Below are positions 52,122 through 60,517 of a stretch of 64,000 bases of DNA, one piece after another; position 1 is the first letter of the stretch, and every line of letters begins with the position of its first letter. A program made the translations under genes and the position numbers. The notes under the pieces are model-generated. The model did not search any database, was not told the origin of the DNA, and saw only the letters and a program-made list of their open reading frames with translations. Source of the stretch: CANKHA01 sp963731585 (GTDB taxonomy: Bacteria; Pseudomonadota; Alphaproteobacteria; Rhizobiales; Xanthobacteraceae); the NCBI GenBank assembly GCA_963731585.1, contig CAVSWC010000003.1, positions 1 to 64,000 on the forward strand. Direction: 5' to 3'.

Positions 52122-52189
52122 GGCTCGCGAGCGACCGCCCGATGGCGCCGTCAAAAGCGGTGGCGCCGTATTTTTGAGGAGAAATTGTT

Positions 52190-52333
52190 ATGCTTGCCTA
52201 TCTGATCTATCTCGTCGAGATGGTCCGCCGCATGGCGCACAAAATCACGCACGGCGTCTGGATTGTCGTCGTCAGCTTTCGTGAGGCGCAGGCGCTTCGC
52301 CGGAGCCTGCCGCGCAGCTTTATGGAGGAATAA
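52190..52333 (+). CDS. 47-residue amphipathic membrane-associated protein
   Basis: ATG at 52190 follows TGAGGAGAAATTGTT, a strong ribosome site. The protein reads MLAYLIYLVEMVRRMAHKIT, HGVWIVVVSFREAQALRRSL, PRSFMEE. It alternates hydrophobic and basic stretches, so it may lie along or across the membrane. I do not know the family. The good ribosome site and clean frame support it. Confidence 0.5.
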   Translation: MLAYLIYLVEMVRRMAHKITHGVWIVVVSFREAQALRRSLPRSFMEE

Positions 52334-52427
52334 GCCGCGTCAGCGCGGCGCCTAGGCTTTACCCCGCTTCGGCGTCCGCCGGCGTTGCTTGCGGCCGGCA
52401 ATTCAGCGCGGGGACCTTTTGGCATCG

Positions 52428-52616
52428 TTATGGGTCAAACTCGTTCGCCACTTTGGTCGCCAGTTCGTCGGTCATTGCTTCGGCGGCATCTTCGCTGTCA
52501 GCGGCGCTGCCGATGACGTGCCCGTCTGGGTAAATGGCGACGACGAGCCACGGAAGATCGTCTGACGGTGGGCCATACACCGCCACGATCACTTCTTCTT
52601 CGTCTTCGGTGGACAT
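52428..52616 (-). CDS. Small acidic hypothetical protein
   Basis: 62 residues, strongly acidic (MSTEDEEEVIVAVYGPPSDD, ending ATKVANEFDP), with GAGGAAC before the ATG. It has a short beta-rich core LPWLVVAIYPDGHVIGSAAD. No known domain. Confidence 0.55.
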   Translation of the reverse strand: MSTEDEEEVIVAVYGPPSDDLPWLVVAIYPDGHVIGSAADSEDAAEAMTDELATKVANEFDP

Positions 52617-52734
52617 ACAAGCGTTCCTCTTGCACAGCGCCTACTTTGGACCTGCCGAGTTTATTCGCCTAGAGGGCCCGTGATTCAGAGAGGCACGCGC
52701 ACGGCCGTCTTCACCGTCGGCTGGGTGGCGGTTG

Positions 52735-53205
52735 TTATTTACCTGTTTGTGGTGCTGACGTCCTAGCGCTGTGGCGGCGGCGGCGGAGCTCCGGCGACGC
52801 GCCGTCCGCGAACGCTTGCTCGATCGCCTGCAAGAGCGCTGCCCGCTGGAAGGGCTTGTACAAGGTCGAGAAGGCGCCAACCTCGGTTGCCATGGCGTCG
52901 AAATTCGGCATTTCCAGGCGCCTGTTGCCCAGCATGAAGCCCGATACCGCGATAATCGGCTGTGACGGGTTAAGCTGCCGGATCGCCTTGGTCGTTTGCA
53001 GCCCATCCAAGCCCGGCATGAACACGTCGACGATCACCAGATCGAATGCTCCTGCCCTGACAGCTTCGACGCCGGATTTCCCGTCCGGAACGGCCACCAC
53101 CTCGAAACGCTCCGCTTCGAGCAGCATCGCGGTTGCTTCCCGCACCGCATCGTCGTCATCGATCACCAGGATGCGGGCCATCCGAGACTTCGCCAGGCGC
53201 GGCAT
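52735..53205 (-). CDS. Single-domain response regulator (CheY-like)
   Basis: 156 residues, intact receiver domain: acidic pocket ILVIDDDDAVREATAMLLEA, phosphorylated Asp in FDLVIVDVFMPGLDGLQTTK, Thr/Ser switch in PIIAVSGFML and the conserved Lys in TLYKPFQRAALLQAIEQAF. No output domain; a short basic tail follows. Start at 53205 (AAGGAAC upstream); 53181 is an alternative. No histidine kinase is nearby, so its partner is elsewhere. Confidence 0.88.
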   Translation of the reverse strand: MPRLAKSRMARILVIDDDDAVREATAMLLEAERFEVVAVPDGKSGVEAVRAGAFDLVIVDVFMPGLDGLQTTKAIRQLNPSQPIIAVSGFMLGNRRLEMPNFDAMATEVGAFSTLYKPFQRAALLQAIEQAFADGASPELRRRRHSARTSAPQTGK

Positions 53206-53376
53206 GATGTTCCTTGCGAAAAGCGTTGCTATGGTGGAACGCGATAGCTCGCTGATTAAGCGAGCTGGACGATCATTCAACGCTGTACTGGTTAATACCG
53301 GGTTACGCAATTGCTTGCTTACGACGCCGCAGCCCGCGCCAATTATTGTTGAAAAGAGAGAGTTGTTGTTGAAATA

Positions 53377-53414
53377 GAGGCGGATTCAACTTCACGTAAA
53401 GTTGAATCCGCCTC
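53377..53414. repeat. Perfect 16-bp inverted repeat
   Basis: Arms GAGGCGGATTCAACTT and AAGTTGAATCCGCCTC around CACGTA. There is no T-run, so it is not a classical terminator. It lies in the 244-bp gap between the response regulator start and the DUF1236-like gene end; nothing else is seen there. Confidence 0.6.
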
Positions 53415-53449
53415 GGAGCTGCGCGTAACAGTCGATGTCGCGGCGTGCT

Positions 53450-54043
53450 TTAGTTGGTGATCTCGCCCACCACGACGGATTCCCGCGGGTTCACCACCAG
53501 GATCCGGTCCTTCAGCCGGAGGAATTTGTAATCGGCAACCGACGGCATGCTGGCGGCCATCTCCGGCGGCAACTCCTGCAGCGCCAGCGTGGCCGGCACC
53601 TGTTCCGACGGCTTGGCGGTGATGTCCGAGGCCGGCGCCGCGCCTTTGGTCAGGCCGGGCTCCGCGCCTTGGGTGAGGCGTTGATAGATCGTGCGCTTCT
53701 GCTCGTCGGTGAGCGCGAGCGGATAGGCCATGATCGGCGTCTTGTCGAGCTTGTCATTCTTGGCGGAGAATTTCGCCGGCTGGTCTTGCGTGCGCTTGCG
53801 GCGCGCCCGGCGCCGTAAGCTTGCCTTCACTCAAAGGCGGGCCTTCCGGCTGCGTGCCGGGCTGCGAAGCTTCGTTTTGTCGCGCCGCGCGGCGGCGCCT
53901 GCGGAGCATCCTTCGCCTCCGGGGCGCTGCGGGTCAAAGCCTCGTCGGCGGAGTTCTGCTGGGTCTTTTCCTGCTGCGCGAAGGCGACCGAGGTGGCGGC
54001 CAATAGCGCGACCGCGATCACGCCGTGAGTGAAATCGCTGCAT
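53450..54043 (-). CDS. DUF1236-like exported protein (frame broken)
   Basis: The start at 54043 follows AGGAGG. After a frame change within the first codons comes a signal peptide (GVIAVALLAATSVAFA, cleavage before QQEKTQQNS), a charged linker, and after a second change near 53815 the DUF1236-type domain: YPLALTDEQKRTIYQRLTQG, VPATLALQELPPEMAASMPS and YKFLRLKDRILVVNPRESVV. About 195 residues. It is a paralogue of the gene at 55939-56316. Function unknown. Confidence 0.68.
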
Positions 54044-54247
54044 GAAATCCTCCTGTTAGAGCTGGAGGAAAACGCCCGAAAGCTCAAAACGTTGCAAATG
54101 CCCGTTGACCGATCCCTTCGCTGTAGGCTCTTGCCCGCGCCGCGCAAGGGAGCAAAATACCGCCTGCGCCGGATTCGCCGGCAGCCCGCCTGATCCCCGA
54201 GACGCCTGTTTCGGACCAGATCGGGCCGAAGTGAGAGGACAAACGCC

Positions 54248-54385
54248 ATGGCCAAGGGTCAGATGCGGCAATCCAAGGAAAAGAAGAAGCCGAAGCAGGA
54301 TAAGGAAAAGAAAAAAGGCACGTCGGCATACGCGCAAACTTATCACGCGCAGACGAGCAACAGTCCGATCGGCAAGAAAGACTAG
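54248..54385 (+). CDS. Small lysine-rich conserved protein
   Basis: 45 residues: MAKGQMRQSKEKKKPKQDKE, then a short Ala/Thr/Ser segment ending NSPIGKKD. GAGAGGA lies 8 bases before the ATG. Very basic small proteins with this MAKGQMR-x-x-x-E-x-KKPK start are widespread in alphaproteobacteria; the function is unknown. Confidence 0.68.
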   Translation: MAKGQMRQSKEKKKPKQDKEKKKGTSAYAQTYHAQTSNSPIGKKD

Positions 54386-54471
54386 AGGTGCGGTTGAGCT
54401 CGGAGCTCGTCGGCGGCCGAGGAGGCCGCGCGATCGCCGCAGCATCATTTCAAACGCGCTCGTTCTGAAAT

Positions 54472-54605
54472 ACCTCCCCCTGCAAGGGGGAGGTCGGACA
54501 GCAGAGCTGTCCGGGTGGGGTCATCCGCAAGATCGTGGACGCCACCCCGGCTCCCGCCCGATCAAGTCGGGGTCGCCGACCCTTCCCTTTCAGGGGAGGG
54601 ATTTA
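54472..54605. repeat. Palindromic repeat family B element
   Basis: CCTCCCCCTGCAAGGGGGAGG, a GGACAGCAGAGCTGTCC inner stem and a second CCCTTCCCTTTCAGGGGAGGG arm followed by TTTATTTT. The last part could act as a weak terminator. It lies between two convergent small genes. Confidence 0.65.
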
Positions 54606-54618
54606 TTTTGCTCATGAG

Positions 54619-54912
54619 TTAGTTCGGGGCCACCGTGCGCGGCAGCGGATAATCGGCACGTTCGTACAGGCGGCGGATATCGTCGCCGCTGTAGCGCACC
54701 TCATCGACCTCCAGATAGGCACCCAGCAGCAGCGCCTCGGGCATGCCCTCAATGGCGAACCGAACGGCCTCGGCCGCGGTCGCAAAGCGCCGGTAGGTCA
54801 CCGGACGGCGGACTTTGCGGTTGCGGCTGGGAAATAGCTCCGCCGGGGCATTGAAATCGATGTCCAGGTCGCGCTGCGGAGCGCGCACCTGCTGTATTGT
54901 GGCCTGCGCCAT
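54619..54912 (-). CDS. Hypothetical protein
   Basis: 97 residues, intact. MAQATIQQVRAPQRDLDIDF, NAPAELFPSRNRKVRRPVTY and RRFATAAEAVRFAIEGMPEA, then GAYLEVDEVRYSGDDIRRLY. Mixed alpha/beta with no signal peptide. Similar proteins are common in rhizobia; function unknown. The ribosome site (AGGAGT region upstream) is reasonable. Confidence 0.68.
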   Translation of the reverse strand: MAQATIQQVRAPQRDLDIDFNAPAELFPSRNRKVRRPVTYRRFATAAEAVRFAIEGMPEALLLGAYLEVDEVRYSGDDIRRLYERADYPLPRTVAPN

Positions 54913-55152
54913 GGGCTTCTACTCCTGACTGAAAATTCTTGGCCACGGCTTTCGGGATTAAATGACCCGGCCACGCGGCATAGGTGTCGCGAAGCTTGAT
55001 ATAAGCATGAATTGGCCAAATGCGAGGGGCGCAGGGCGCGCAAAAGCGCCCCGGCGAGGCACCCGGAGGCCTTTACGCACCGCTCCAACTGGTTGTGAAG
55101 CGGACATTTTACGCCATCGCCGGGCATAGCCCGTCGATGACGATTTTGTCAT

Positions 55153-55317
55153 TCAGCGGTTAATCGGTGCCGCCGTATTCGACGGCAGCTCAAGCTTTAC
55201 GGTCTTCGGACCGGTTCCCTGGCCGCCATAGAGAACGAAGGCGATGACCGCCAGCACGACCACGACGCCGCCAAGAACGAAGCCGAGAAAACCCATTTCA
55301 CCACTGTCGTCCGCCAT
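55153..55317 (-). CDS. 54-residue single-pass membrane protein
   Basis: ATG at 55317 after AGGAGATGCATC. Sequence begins MADDSGEMGFLGFVLGGVVV, a membrane helix runs to AFVLYGG, and the tail is GPKTVKLELPSNTAAPINR. Its layout matches the gene at 55373-55537 (MADK-x-G start, Gly-rich helix), so the two look like tandem paralogues. Confidence 0.68.
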   Translation of the reverse strand: MADDSGEMGFLGFVLGGVVVVLAVIAFVLYGGQGTGPKTVKLELPSNTAAPINR

Positions 55318-55372
55318 GATGCATCTCCTGTACCGTCAGGGCGCAAACGTCCGCCGCACCGGCGTGGTTCCG

Positions 55373-55537
55373 CTAGCGGGTTACCGCGGATACCAGCTGC
55401 GGCGCCATCGCCATGTCGTCGAGGTGAAGACGCCCTTCGACGTGATCGCGCACCAGAAGAAAGGCGACGAGAGTCACGGCGAAGGTAATGCCGCCAAACA
55501 TCAAGCCTAAAATTCCGAGACCGTTCTTGTCAGCCAT
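55373..55537 (-). CDS. 54-residue single-pass membrane protein (paralogue)
   Basis: Begins MADKNGLGILGLMFGGITFA, a membrane helix to AFLLVRD, then a soluble tail HVEGRLHLDDMAMAPQLVS. Same length and N-terminal pattern as the neighbour at 55153-55317 on the same strand. No known function. Confidence 0.62.
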   Translation of the reverse strand: MADKNGLGILGLMFGGITFAVTLVAFLLVRDHVEGRLHLDDMAMAPQLVSAVTR

Positions 55538-55608
55538 GTCAACTTCGCCCTCTGTGTCTTTATTGCCGTTTGGCCGGATGCTGGCCCCCCGTCCGCGTAG
55601 CAACGTTG

Positions 55609-55933
55609 TCACTGGATTCCGGTTCCGAGTAACGCATCACACGGTTTCGTGCGCAGGATTGTGGCAGCGGACCCCGCCTGCCTCGGTTGTGAGTAGTTCG
55701 GTTCGCGGCAGCCGATCCGCGCCGCCGTGCGGTTCGCGCTCAAGCCGTGCTTCAGCGCCGTGCGTTTCTGCGCCTCGCCTCTGGTGAGATTCTCGTCAAA
55801 CGCATCGGTATCGCCGGCACGCCGCCACAGCTCGTTCAGATGTTTGATCTGGTCGGCGTCATCGGCGCTTCCGCGTCATCGGCTGCTTGACGGAAGCCTG
55901 CGGGACCCCGGTCGAGCTTTTCCGGCGCGACAT
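55609..55933 (-). CDS. DUF3072-like small protein, frame broken
   Basis: The start at 55933 lies 6 bp after the DUF1236 gene. The first frame gives MSRRKSSTGVPQASVKQPMT; another frame gives DADQIKHLNELWRRAGDTDA and FDENLTRGEAQKR, which matches the DUF3072 pattern (P-M-T-x-x-Q-x-x-x-L-x-x-L-x-x-x-A-G, F-D-x-x-L-T-x-x-E-A-x-x-R). The end is uncertain: the DUF3072 part should stop near 55740 and the rest may not be coding. Confidence 0.5.
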
Positions 55934-55938
55934 GCGAC

Positions 55939-56316
55939 CTAGTTGATGATCTCGATCACCTGTTTGCTCTTGGGATCCACCAGCAGCACCTGGTTGGTTA
56001 CCATTGCGTATTCATAATCCTTCAATTCCGGAATCAGCTCGACGATCGTTTTCGGCAGCGCCTGTAGCTCCACCGATGACGGCATGACCGCTCCGACCGC
56101 CACGTGAAAGTTAGGCGGCGCGGTTTCCCTTTGCTTCTGGCTGCTGATGCTGGAATAGATCGTTTGCTTTTGCGCGGCCGTGAGCTTGAGGTTCGGCACG
56201 GCGGCGGGATTCACCTCCGCGCCGGGATGCGAGGGTGTCGCCTGGGCGGCGGCAGGGACGGCCGATCCGCCGAGCAGCAACAGCGCGATGGCGGCCTGGT
56301 AAAGTTGCTTGCCCAT
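55939..56316 (-). CDS. DUF1236-family exported protein
   Basis: 125 residues, intact. GGGAGG precedes the ATG at 56316. Signal peptide LYQAAIALLLLGGSAVPAAA, then LKLTAAQKQTIYSSISSQKQ and the C-terminal signature DYEYAMVTNQVLLVDPKSKQ ending VIEIIN. DUF1236 proteins are abundant in Hyphomicrobiales; function unknown. Paralogue of the gene at 53450-54043. The gap 56317-56632 upstream has no gene; it contains a CCCGGACTTGATCCGGG palindrome (around 56568-56586), of which a variant also occurs at 22426-22446. Confidence 0.8.
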   Translation of the reverse strand: MGKQLYQAAIALLLLGGSAVPAAAQATPSHPGAEVNPAAVPNLKLTAAQKQTIYSSISSQKQRETAPPNFHVAVGAVMPSSVELQALPKTIVELIPELKDYEYAMVTNQVLLVDPKSKQVIEIIN

Positions 56317-56632
56317 TGCATCCTCCCATTGCCAACCGGCGTGTAACAACCGCGAAAGCGATGTTTTGTTGCATCATTCCGCAAAAACCGGGGCTGAAAA
56401 CCGGGTTTTGCGCGCGCAGCCGTCCATCTTGCCGTGGACGCGGCTGGGACGGATGCTTAACAATTAAGGCACAAATTCAGGGGAATTGGGGGCGAAAGGA
56501 ATTGCCCGCCAGGTGGAAGGCAGCCCGCTGCAAGATGCGCGCAAGGCATGATCCAACGACAGCCTGTCCCGGACTTGATCCGGGATGGGACCCGGTTTGC
56601 CGATAAGATTATACGAAAATAATAGTTAACGA

Positions 56633-56658
56633 AAAATGGCCCGGCTTCGGGCCATTTT
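56633..56658 (-). terminator. Intrinsic terminator of the gene at 56684-56919
   Basis: An 11-bp stem AAAATGGCCCG / CGGGCCATTTT with a GCTT loop, flanked by A and T runs on both sides, 26 bp after the stop of the minus-strand gene. It could work in both directions. Confidence 0.78.
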
Positions 56659-56683
56659 GATTTCAGCTATTGCCGGTCGCGCG

Positions 56684-56919
56684 TTAACTGCATTTGCGAA
56701 CCTTGCGGACCCAGATCGTGCCATTGGCACGCTTGGTGCGCACGGTTGTCGTGCGGCAGTTCGTGCCGACAACGATCTTTTTCGTGACGACGCGCTGTTG
56801 CGAATAGGCGCTATAGCCGGGATCGCCGACGCGCACGCTGACCGATTGCGCGCTGGCGGACGAGATCAAGGCGGGACTCGAAAAGCCGCCGCCGCGGCCA
56901 CCAAAATAAGTTTTTTCAT
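56684..56919 (-). CDS. Small exported basic protein (one frameshift)
   Basis: GGGAGAACG precedes the ATG at 56919. Signal peptide MKKLILVAAAAAF continues, after a frame change near 56885, as SSPALISSASAQ; the mature part reads SVSVRVGDPGYSAYSQQRVV, then KKIVVGTNCRTTTVRTKRAN and a C-terminal KVRKCS with two Cys. About 78 residues. Unknown function; an intrinsic terminator follows. Confidence 0.68.
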
Positions 56920-57125
56920 TGCGCGTTCTCCCGAAGTTTGCCGGCTTACCGGAAGCCTGATGCTTCCGGCTACGTGGTAGCGCCGCGAAACCCCGCGGTT
57001 GCTGCGTGCCTACCAATGTTCGGGCGGCGATTTGGTTCCGGCGAGGCCTGCGCTGCGATTGACCGACTCAGAGGCCAAGTGCAGTCTGCACGAGGAATTT
57101 TGCGCTCCGTCCGAAGGAGAGGCCC

Positions 57126-57421
57126 ATGTTCGATTTCAGCGACCTGTTCCAATGGGAACGTTTCATTACGCCGCAGATCATTAAGGTATTTTACTGGCTG
57201 GCGGTGGCGGTATCGATTCTGGCCGGCCTCTCGGGCATCGGCTCCGGGCTCATGATGCATGTTCGTCAAGCCCGATCGCCGGGCTGATCGCCGTGATCAT
57301 CAGCGTGCTCGGCATCGTTATCGGCGTGATCTTCGCGCGCATCGCGGCCGAGTTCATTCTCATCGTCTTCCGCATCAGCGAGCATCTCGGCGCCATCCGC
57401 CAGCGCGGCGGAGAGATGTAG
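57126..57421 (+). CDS. DUF4282-family two-helix membrane protein (one frameshift)
   Basis: GAAGGAGAG precedes the ATG. MFDFSDLFQWERFITPQIIK, a first helix VFYWLAVAVSILAGLSGIGS, then after a frame change near 57262 a second helix AGLIAVIISVLGIVIGVIFA and a charged end LIVFRISEHLGAIRQRGGEM. About 97 residues. The F-x-x-F-I-T-P-x-I-I start and R-x-x-x-E motif fit DUF4282. Function unknown. Confidence 0.78.
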
Positions 57422-57424
57422 AGG

Positions 57425-57596
57425 TCGTTCCTTCTCCCCGTTTTGACGGGAGAAGGTGGCCCGAGCGCAAGCGAAGGCGGATGAGGGGCAGATTTTTCGT
57501 GCCTCACGGGCGACAAGTCGCCATCAAGCGCCGCCCCGCAGCCGTCCGCAACTTCGTTGCTCGACACCCTCTCCCCGTATGAACGGGGCGAGTGTA
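57425..57596. repeat. Palindromic repeat family B element
   Basis: CTTCTCCCCGTTTTGACGGGAGAAGG opens the element and CACCCTCTCCCCGTATGAACGGGGCGAGTG closes it, between the convergent DUF4282 and ychF genes. Confidence 0.65.
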
Positions 57597-57598
57597 GC

Positions 57599-58706
57599 TA
57601 AGTCGCGAAATCGTGAAATGCATCACGTCGCCGTCGGCGACGACGTACTCCTTGCCTTCCAGCCGCAGCTTGCCGGCGTCGCGCGCGCCGGCCTCGCCGC
57701 CGAGCGCGACGTAATCGTCATAGGCGATCGTCTCGGCGCGGATGAAGCCGCGTTCGAAATCGGTGTGGATCACGCCGGCCGCCTGCGGCGCCTTGGTGCC
57801 GTCGGTGCACGGTCCAGGCGCGCGCCTCCTTCGGGCCGACGGTGAAGAAGGTGACGAGCTGCAGCAGCTCGTAGCCGGCGCGGATCAGCCGGTCGAGGCC
57901 GGGCTCCGCCAGCCCGACGTCGCGCAGGAACTCCTCGCGCTCTCGCGTCGGCAAGCTCGGCGATCTCCGCCTCGATCTGCGCGGAGATGACGACGCGCGA
58001 CGCGCGCCCTGCCTCCTGTCGGCCGCGCTCCTCGACCTTGCGCGAATGCTCGTTGCCGGTGGCGGCCGAGCCTCGTCGACGTTGCAGACGTAGAGCACGG
58101 GCTTGGAGGTCAGCAGGTTGAGCGCGTCGAAGGCGCTTCTGCTTCCGTCGTCGATCGAGCGAGCCGCGCCGGCTTTCCCTCGCGCAGCAGATCGAGCGCC
58201 AGCTGCATCGAGCGTCGAGCGCTCCTTGGCTTCCTTGTCGCCGCTCTTCGCCCTCTTCTCCAGCGCGTCGACGCGCCGCTCCAGGCTGTCGAGATCGGCC
58301 AGCATCAGCTCCGTCTCGATCGTCTCGATGTCGGCGAGCGGATCGATCGTGGCCCTCGACATGCACGACGTCGGGATCCTCGAAGCAGCGCACGACATGC
58401 GCGATGGCGTCGACCTCGCGGATGGTGGCGAGGAACTGGTTGCCGAGCCCTTCGCCCTTCGACGCGCCGCGCACCAGGCCGGCGATGTCGACGAAGGTCA
58501 GCCGCGTCGGGATGATCTCCGCCGACTTGCCGATGCTCGGCCAGCTTGTCGAGCCGCGGATCGGGCACCGCCACCTCGCCGATGTTCGGCTCGATGGTGC
58601 AGAACGGATAGTTCGCCGCCTGCGCCGCGGCGGTCTCGGTCAGCGCGTTGAAGAGCGTCGACTTGCCGACGTTCGGCAGGCCGACGATGCCGCATTTGAA
58701 GCCCAT
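57599..58706 (-). CDS. ychF: Redox-regulated ATPase YchF (OLA1/Obg-like), frame badly broken
   Basis: Ribosome-associated P-loop ATPase. N-terminus MGFKCGIVGLPNVGKSTLFN (Walker A) with NYPFCTIEPNIGEVAVPDPR. Later segments, each in its own frame, match the family: ATIREVDAIAHVVRCFEDPD, LTSKPVLYVCNVDE, then LIRAGYELLQLVTFFTVGPK and HTDFERGFIRAETIAYDDY of the TGS domain, ending near KEYVVADGDVMHF. At least six frame changes fall between 58540 and 57610. All domains remain, so sequence error is likely. Order rplY-pth-ychF is typical. Confidence 0.86.
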
Positions 58707-58735
58707 GAATTAGCTCATTCGATTGGTAAGGAAGT

Positions 58736-58836
58736 TGTCCGCTCATTCCCGCGCAAGCGGGAATCTAGAGGTCGCGGCACCTGGTTCCCAGCTGGAGTTT
58801 ACCCCCAACATGATCGGGGGCGGGGACGAGCGGATA
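58736..58836. repeat. Palindromic repeat family D, copy 2
   Basis: Starts TCCGCTCATTCCCGCGCAAG and ends with complementary GAGCGGA; the inner palindrome is at 58745-58764. A 28-base stretch is identical to the copy at 15194-15222. It fills the gap between ychF and pth. Confidence 0.7.
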
Positions 58837-58843
58837 TTTTTTC

Positions 58844-59452
58844 TCACTTGTCGTTTGTCTCTTTATCGTTGTTGAAAAATCCCTTCGCCGCCAGGGCAAG
58901 ATGCACCTTGTTCTGAAACGCCGCGTCCTGGCCGCGCGCGATCAGTTCGGCGTTGTCGGCGATGGCTGCGCACAAGGCTTCCACCCATTCCATGTCGGCC
59001 TTGCCGAAATCGCTCAGCACATGGCCATGCACCAGTTCCTTGACGCCCGGATGGCCGATGCCCAGCCGCACGCGGCGATAGTCATTGCCCAGGTGGTTGG
59101 TGATCGAGCGCAGCCCGTTATGGCCGGCGTTGCCGCCGCCGGTTTTCACCCGCAGCTTGGCCGGCGGCAATTCGACCTCGTCCTGGAACACCACGATGTC
59201 GCTCAGCGGGATCTTGTAGAAAGCGGCGGCTTCCTGCACCGCGCGCCCGCTGTCGTTCATGAAGGTGCCGGGCAACAACAGCAGCACGCGCTCGCCGCCC
59301 AGGCTGCCTTCGGCGGTCACGCCCTGGAAGCGGCGCTTCCACGGCGTGAAGCCATGGCCGCGCGCGATCGCATCCACCGCCATGAAGCCGATGTTGTGGC
59401 GATTGCGGACATATTGGCTGCCCGGATTGCCGAGGCCGACGAAGAGCAGCAT
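58844..59452 (-). CDS. pth: Peptidyl-tRNA hydrolase
   Basis: Frees tRNA from stalled peptidyl-tRNA. Intact, 202 residues. Motifs: LFVGLGNPGSQYVRNRHNIG with the catalytic His, LLLLPGTFMNDSGRAVQEAA, VFQDEVELPPAKLRVKTGGG with the catalytic Asp, and GHNGLRSITNHLGNDYRRVR followed by GIGHPG. The start at 59452 matches the family; extension to 59479 has no support. Middle gene of rplY-pth-ychF. Confidence 0.95.
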   Translation of the reverse strand: MLLFVGLGNPGSQYVRNRHNIGFMAVDAIARGHGFTPWKRRFQGVTAEGSLGGERVLLLLPGTFMNDSGRAVQEAAAFYKIPLSDIVVFQDEVELPPAKLRVKTGGGNAGHNGLRSITNHLGNDYRRVRLGIGHPGVKELVHGHVLSDFGKADMEWVEALCAAIADNAELIARGQDAAFQNKVHLALAAKGFFNNDKETNDK

Positions 59453-59481
59453 GGCGCAAAATCTCCCCGTCCGCCGCATCC

Positions 59482-59541
59482 GATCTCGGGTCTACCCGAG
59501 ATCGGCCCTGTGAGTGTACAAGTCGGACATATCCGACTTGT
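59482..59541. repeat. Two perfect hairpins between rplY and pth
   Basis: GATCTCGGG/CCCGAGATC (59482-59503) and ACAAGTCGGA/TCCGACTTGT (59518-59541). They precede the pth start by 30-90 bases and may stop or process the rplY message. Confidence 0.6.
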
Positions 59542-59559
59542 GGGCGGCGGACGGACAGC

Positions 59560-59671
59560 GCGCGATTCAGCAAAAGTGGGTACCGGTTTTGCGTCCGAAT
59601 CGCGCGCTTACTAATTAAATTGGCGCATGATCTTATCGGCGACCCGGTTCCCACTTCGTCAAATCATGCGC
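59560..59671. repeat. Repeat family C, two adjacent elements
   Basis: 59560-59605 runs GCGCGATTC...GAATCGCGC with an inner AAAGTGGGTACCGG core; 59623-59671 runs GCGCATGATC...AATCATGCGC with an inner CGGTTCCCACTT core. The cores are complementary to each other, so the two elements can also pair with one another. Confidence 0.65.
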
Positions 59672-59678
59672 TGCCGCC

Positions 59679-60416
59679 TTACTTCTTCGCGGGCGCTTTG
59701 GTATCCGCGGCGGGAGCAGCAGTACCGGCAGCCGGAGCCGCGGGAGCGGCGCCCGGTGCACCGGTCGGAGCAGGCGGCGCGGCGGCGGCAGCGGCAGCAG
59801 CGGCGGCCTGAGCGGCAGCGGCTTCGGCGGCGGCCTTGATTTCTTCCGCATAGCCCGAGGGCGGCACGATGGTGACCAGCGTGGCGTCCGGCGCCTCCAT
59901 CACCTGCACGCCTTCCGGCAGCGTGATCTCGTTCAAATGCCGCGAGTGATTGATATCGAGGTCGCTTACGTCCACCACGATCTCTTCAGGAATCTGGTCG
60001 GCGCGCACACGCACTGCGATGGTGTGCTCGACGATATTGACCGCGCCGCCGCGCTTGACGCCGGGCGAGTTTTCCGCGCCGCGCACATGCACCGGAATAT
60101 TGACGCGGATGACGGCGCCTTCGCTCAGCCGCAGGAAGTCGACATGCGCGGGCGTGTCCTTCACCGGATCGAGCTGGAAGTCGCGCGGGATCACGCGCTG
60201 CTTTTTGCCGTCAAGTTCGAGGTCGTAGATCGTCGTGAGGAAGCGGCCGGCATAGATGCGCTGGCGCAGTTCCGCATGATCGAGCGAGATGCAGAGCGCG
60301 GGTTTGTTGTCGCCGTAAATAACGCCCGGCACGCGGCCGGCGCGACGCTCAGCCCGGGCGGCCCCCTTGCCGCTCTTCGGACGTGACGTCGCTTTCAATT
60401 CCCTGACGGTAGCCAT
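59679..60416 (-). CDS. rplY: 50S ribosomal protein L25/general stress protein Ctc
   Basis: Binds 5S rRNA in the large subunit. Intact, 245 residues: L25 domain (LKATSRPKSGKGAARAERRA, RVPGVIYGDNKPALCISLDH), the Ctc-type second domain (VNIPVHVRGAENSPGVKRGG, ADQIPEEIVVDVSDLDINHS and HLNEITLPEGVQVMEAPDAT) and a low-complexity Ala/Pro tail with an AAAKAPAKK-like end. The long form with the Ala/Pro tail is usual in alphaproteobacteria. A promoter and an attenuator-like hairpin precede it. Confidence 0.95.
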   Translation of the reverse strand: MATVRELKATSRPKSGKGAARAERRAGRVPGVIYGDNKPALCISLDHAELRQRIYAGRFLTTIYDLELDGKKQRVIPRDFQLDPVKDTPAHVDFLRLSEGAVIRVNIPVHVRGAENSPGVKRGGAVNIVEHTIAVRVRADQIPEEIVVDVSDLDINHSRHLNEITLPEGVQVMEAPDATLVTIVPPSGYAEEIKAAAEAAAAQAAAAAAAAAAPPAPTGAPGAAPAAPAAGTAAPAADTKAPAKK

Positions 60417-60441
60417 TGTCGGTCACCCTACCTGTTTCTGG

Positions 60442-60465
60442 AATAAAAACAGCCGCTTAGGCGGC
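60442..60465 (-). terminator. Attenuator-like terminator in the rplY leader
   Basis: On the minus strand GCCGC-CTAA-GCGGC is followed by TGTTTTTATT, an intrinsic terminator form, 26-49 bases before the rplY start and downstream of the apparent promoter. Since no minus-strand gene lies upstream, it probably regulates rplY itself. Confidence 0.5.
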
Positions 60466-60517
60466 CTCTCCGGCGCAGCCAGCCTCCAGGGGTGTCGGGG
60501 CTGCGCGGGATGAGCGG

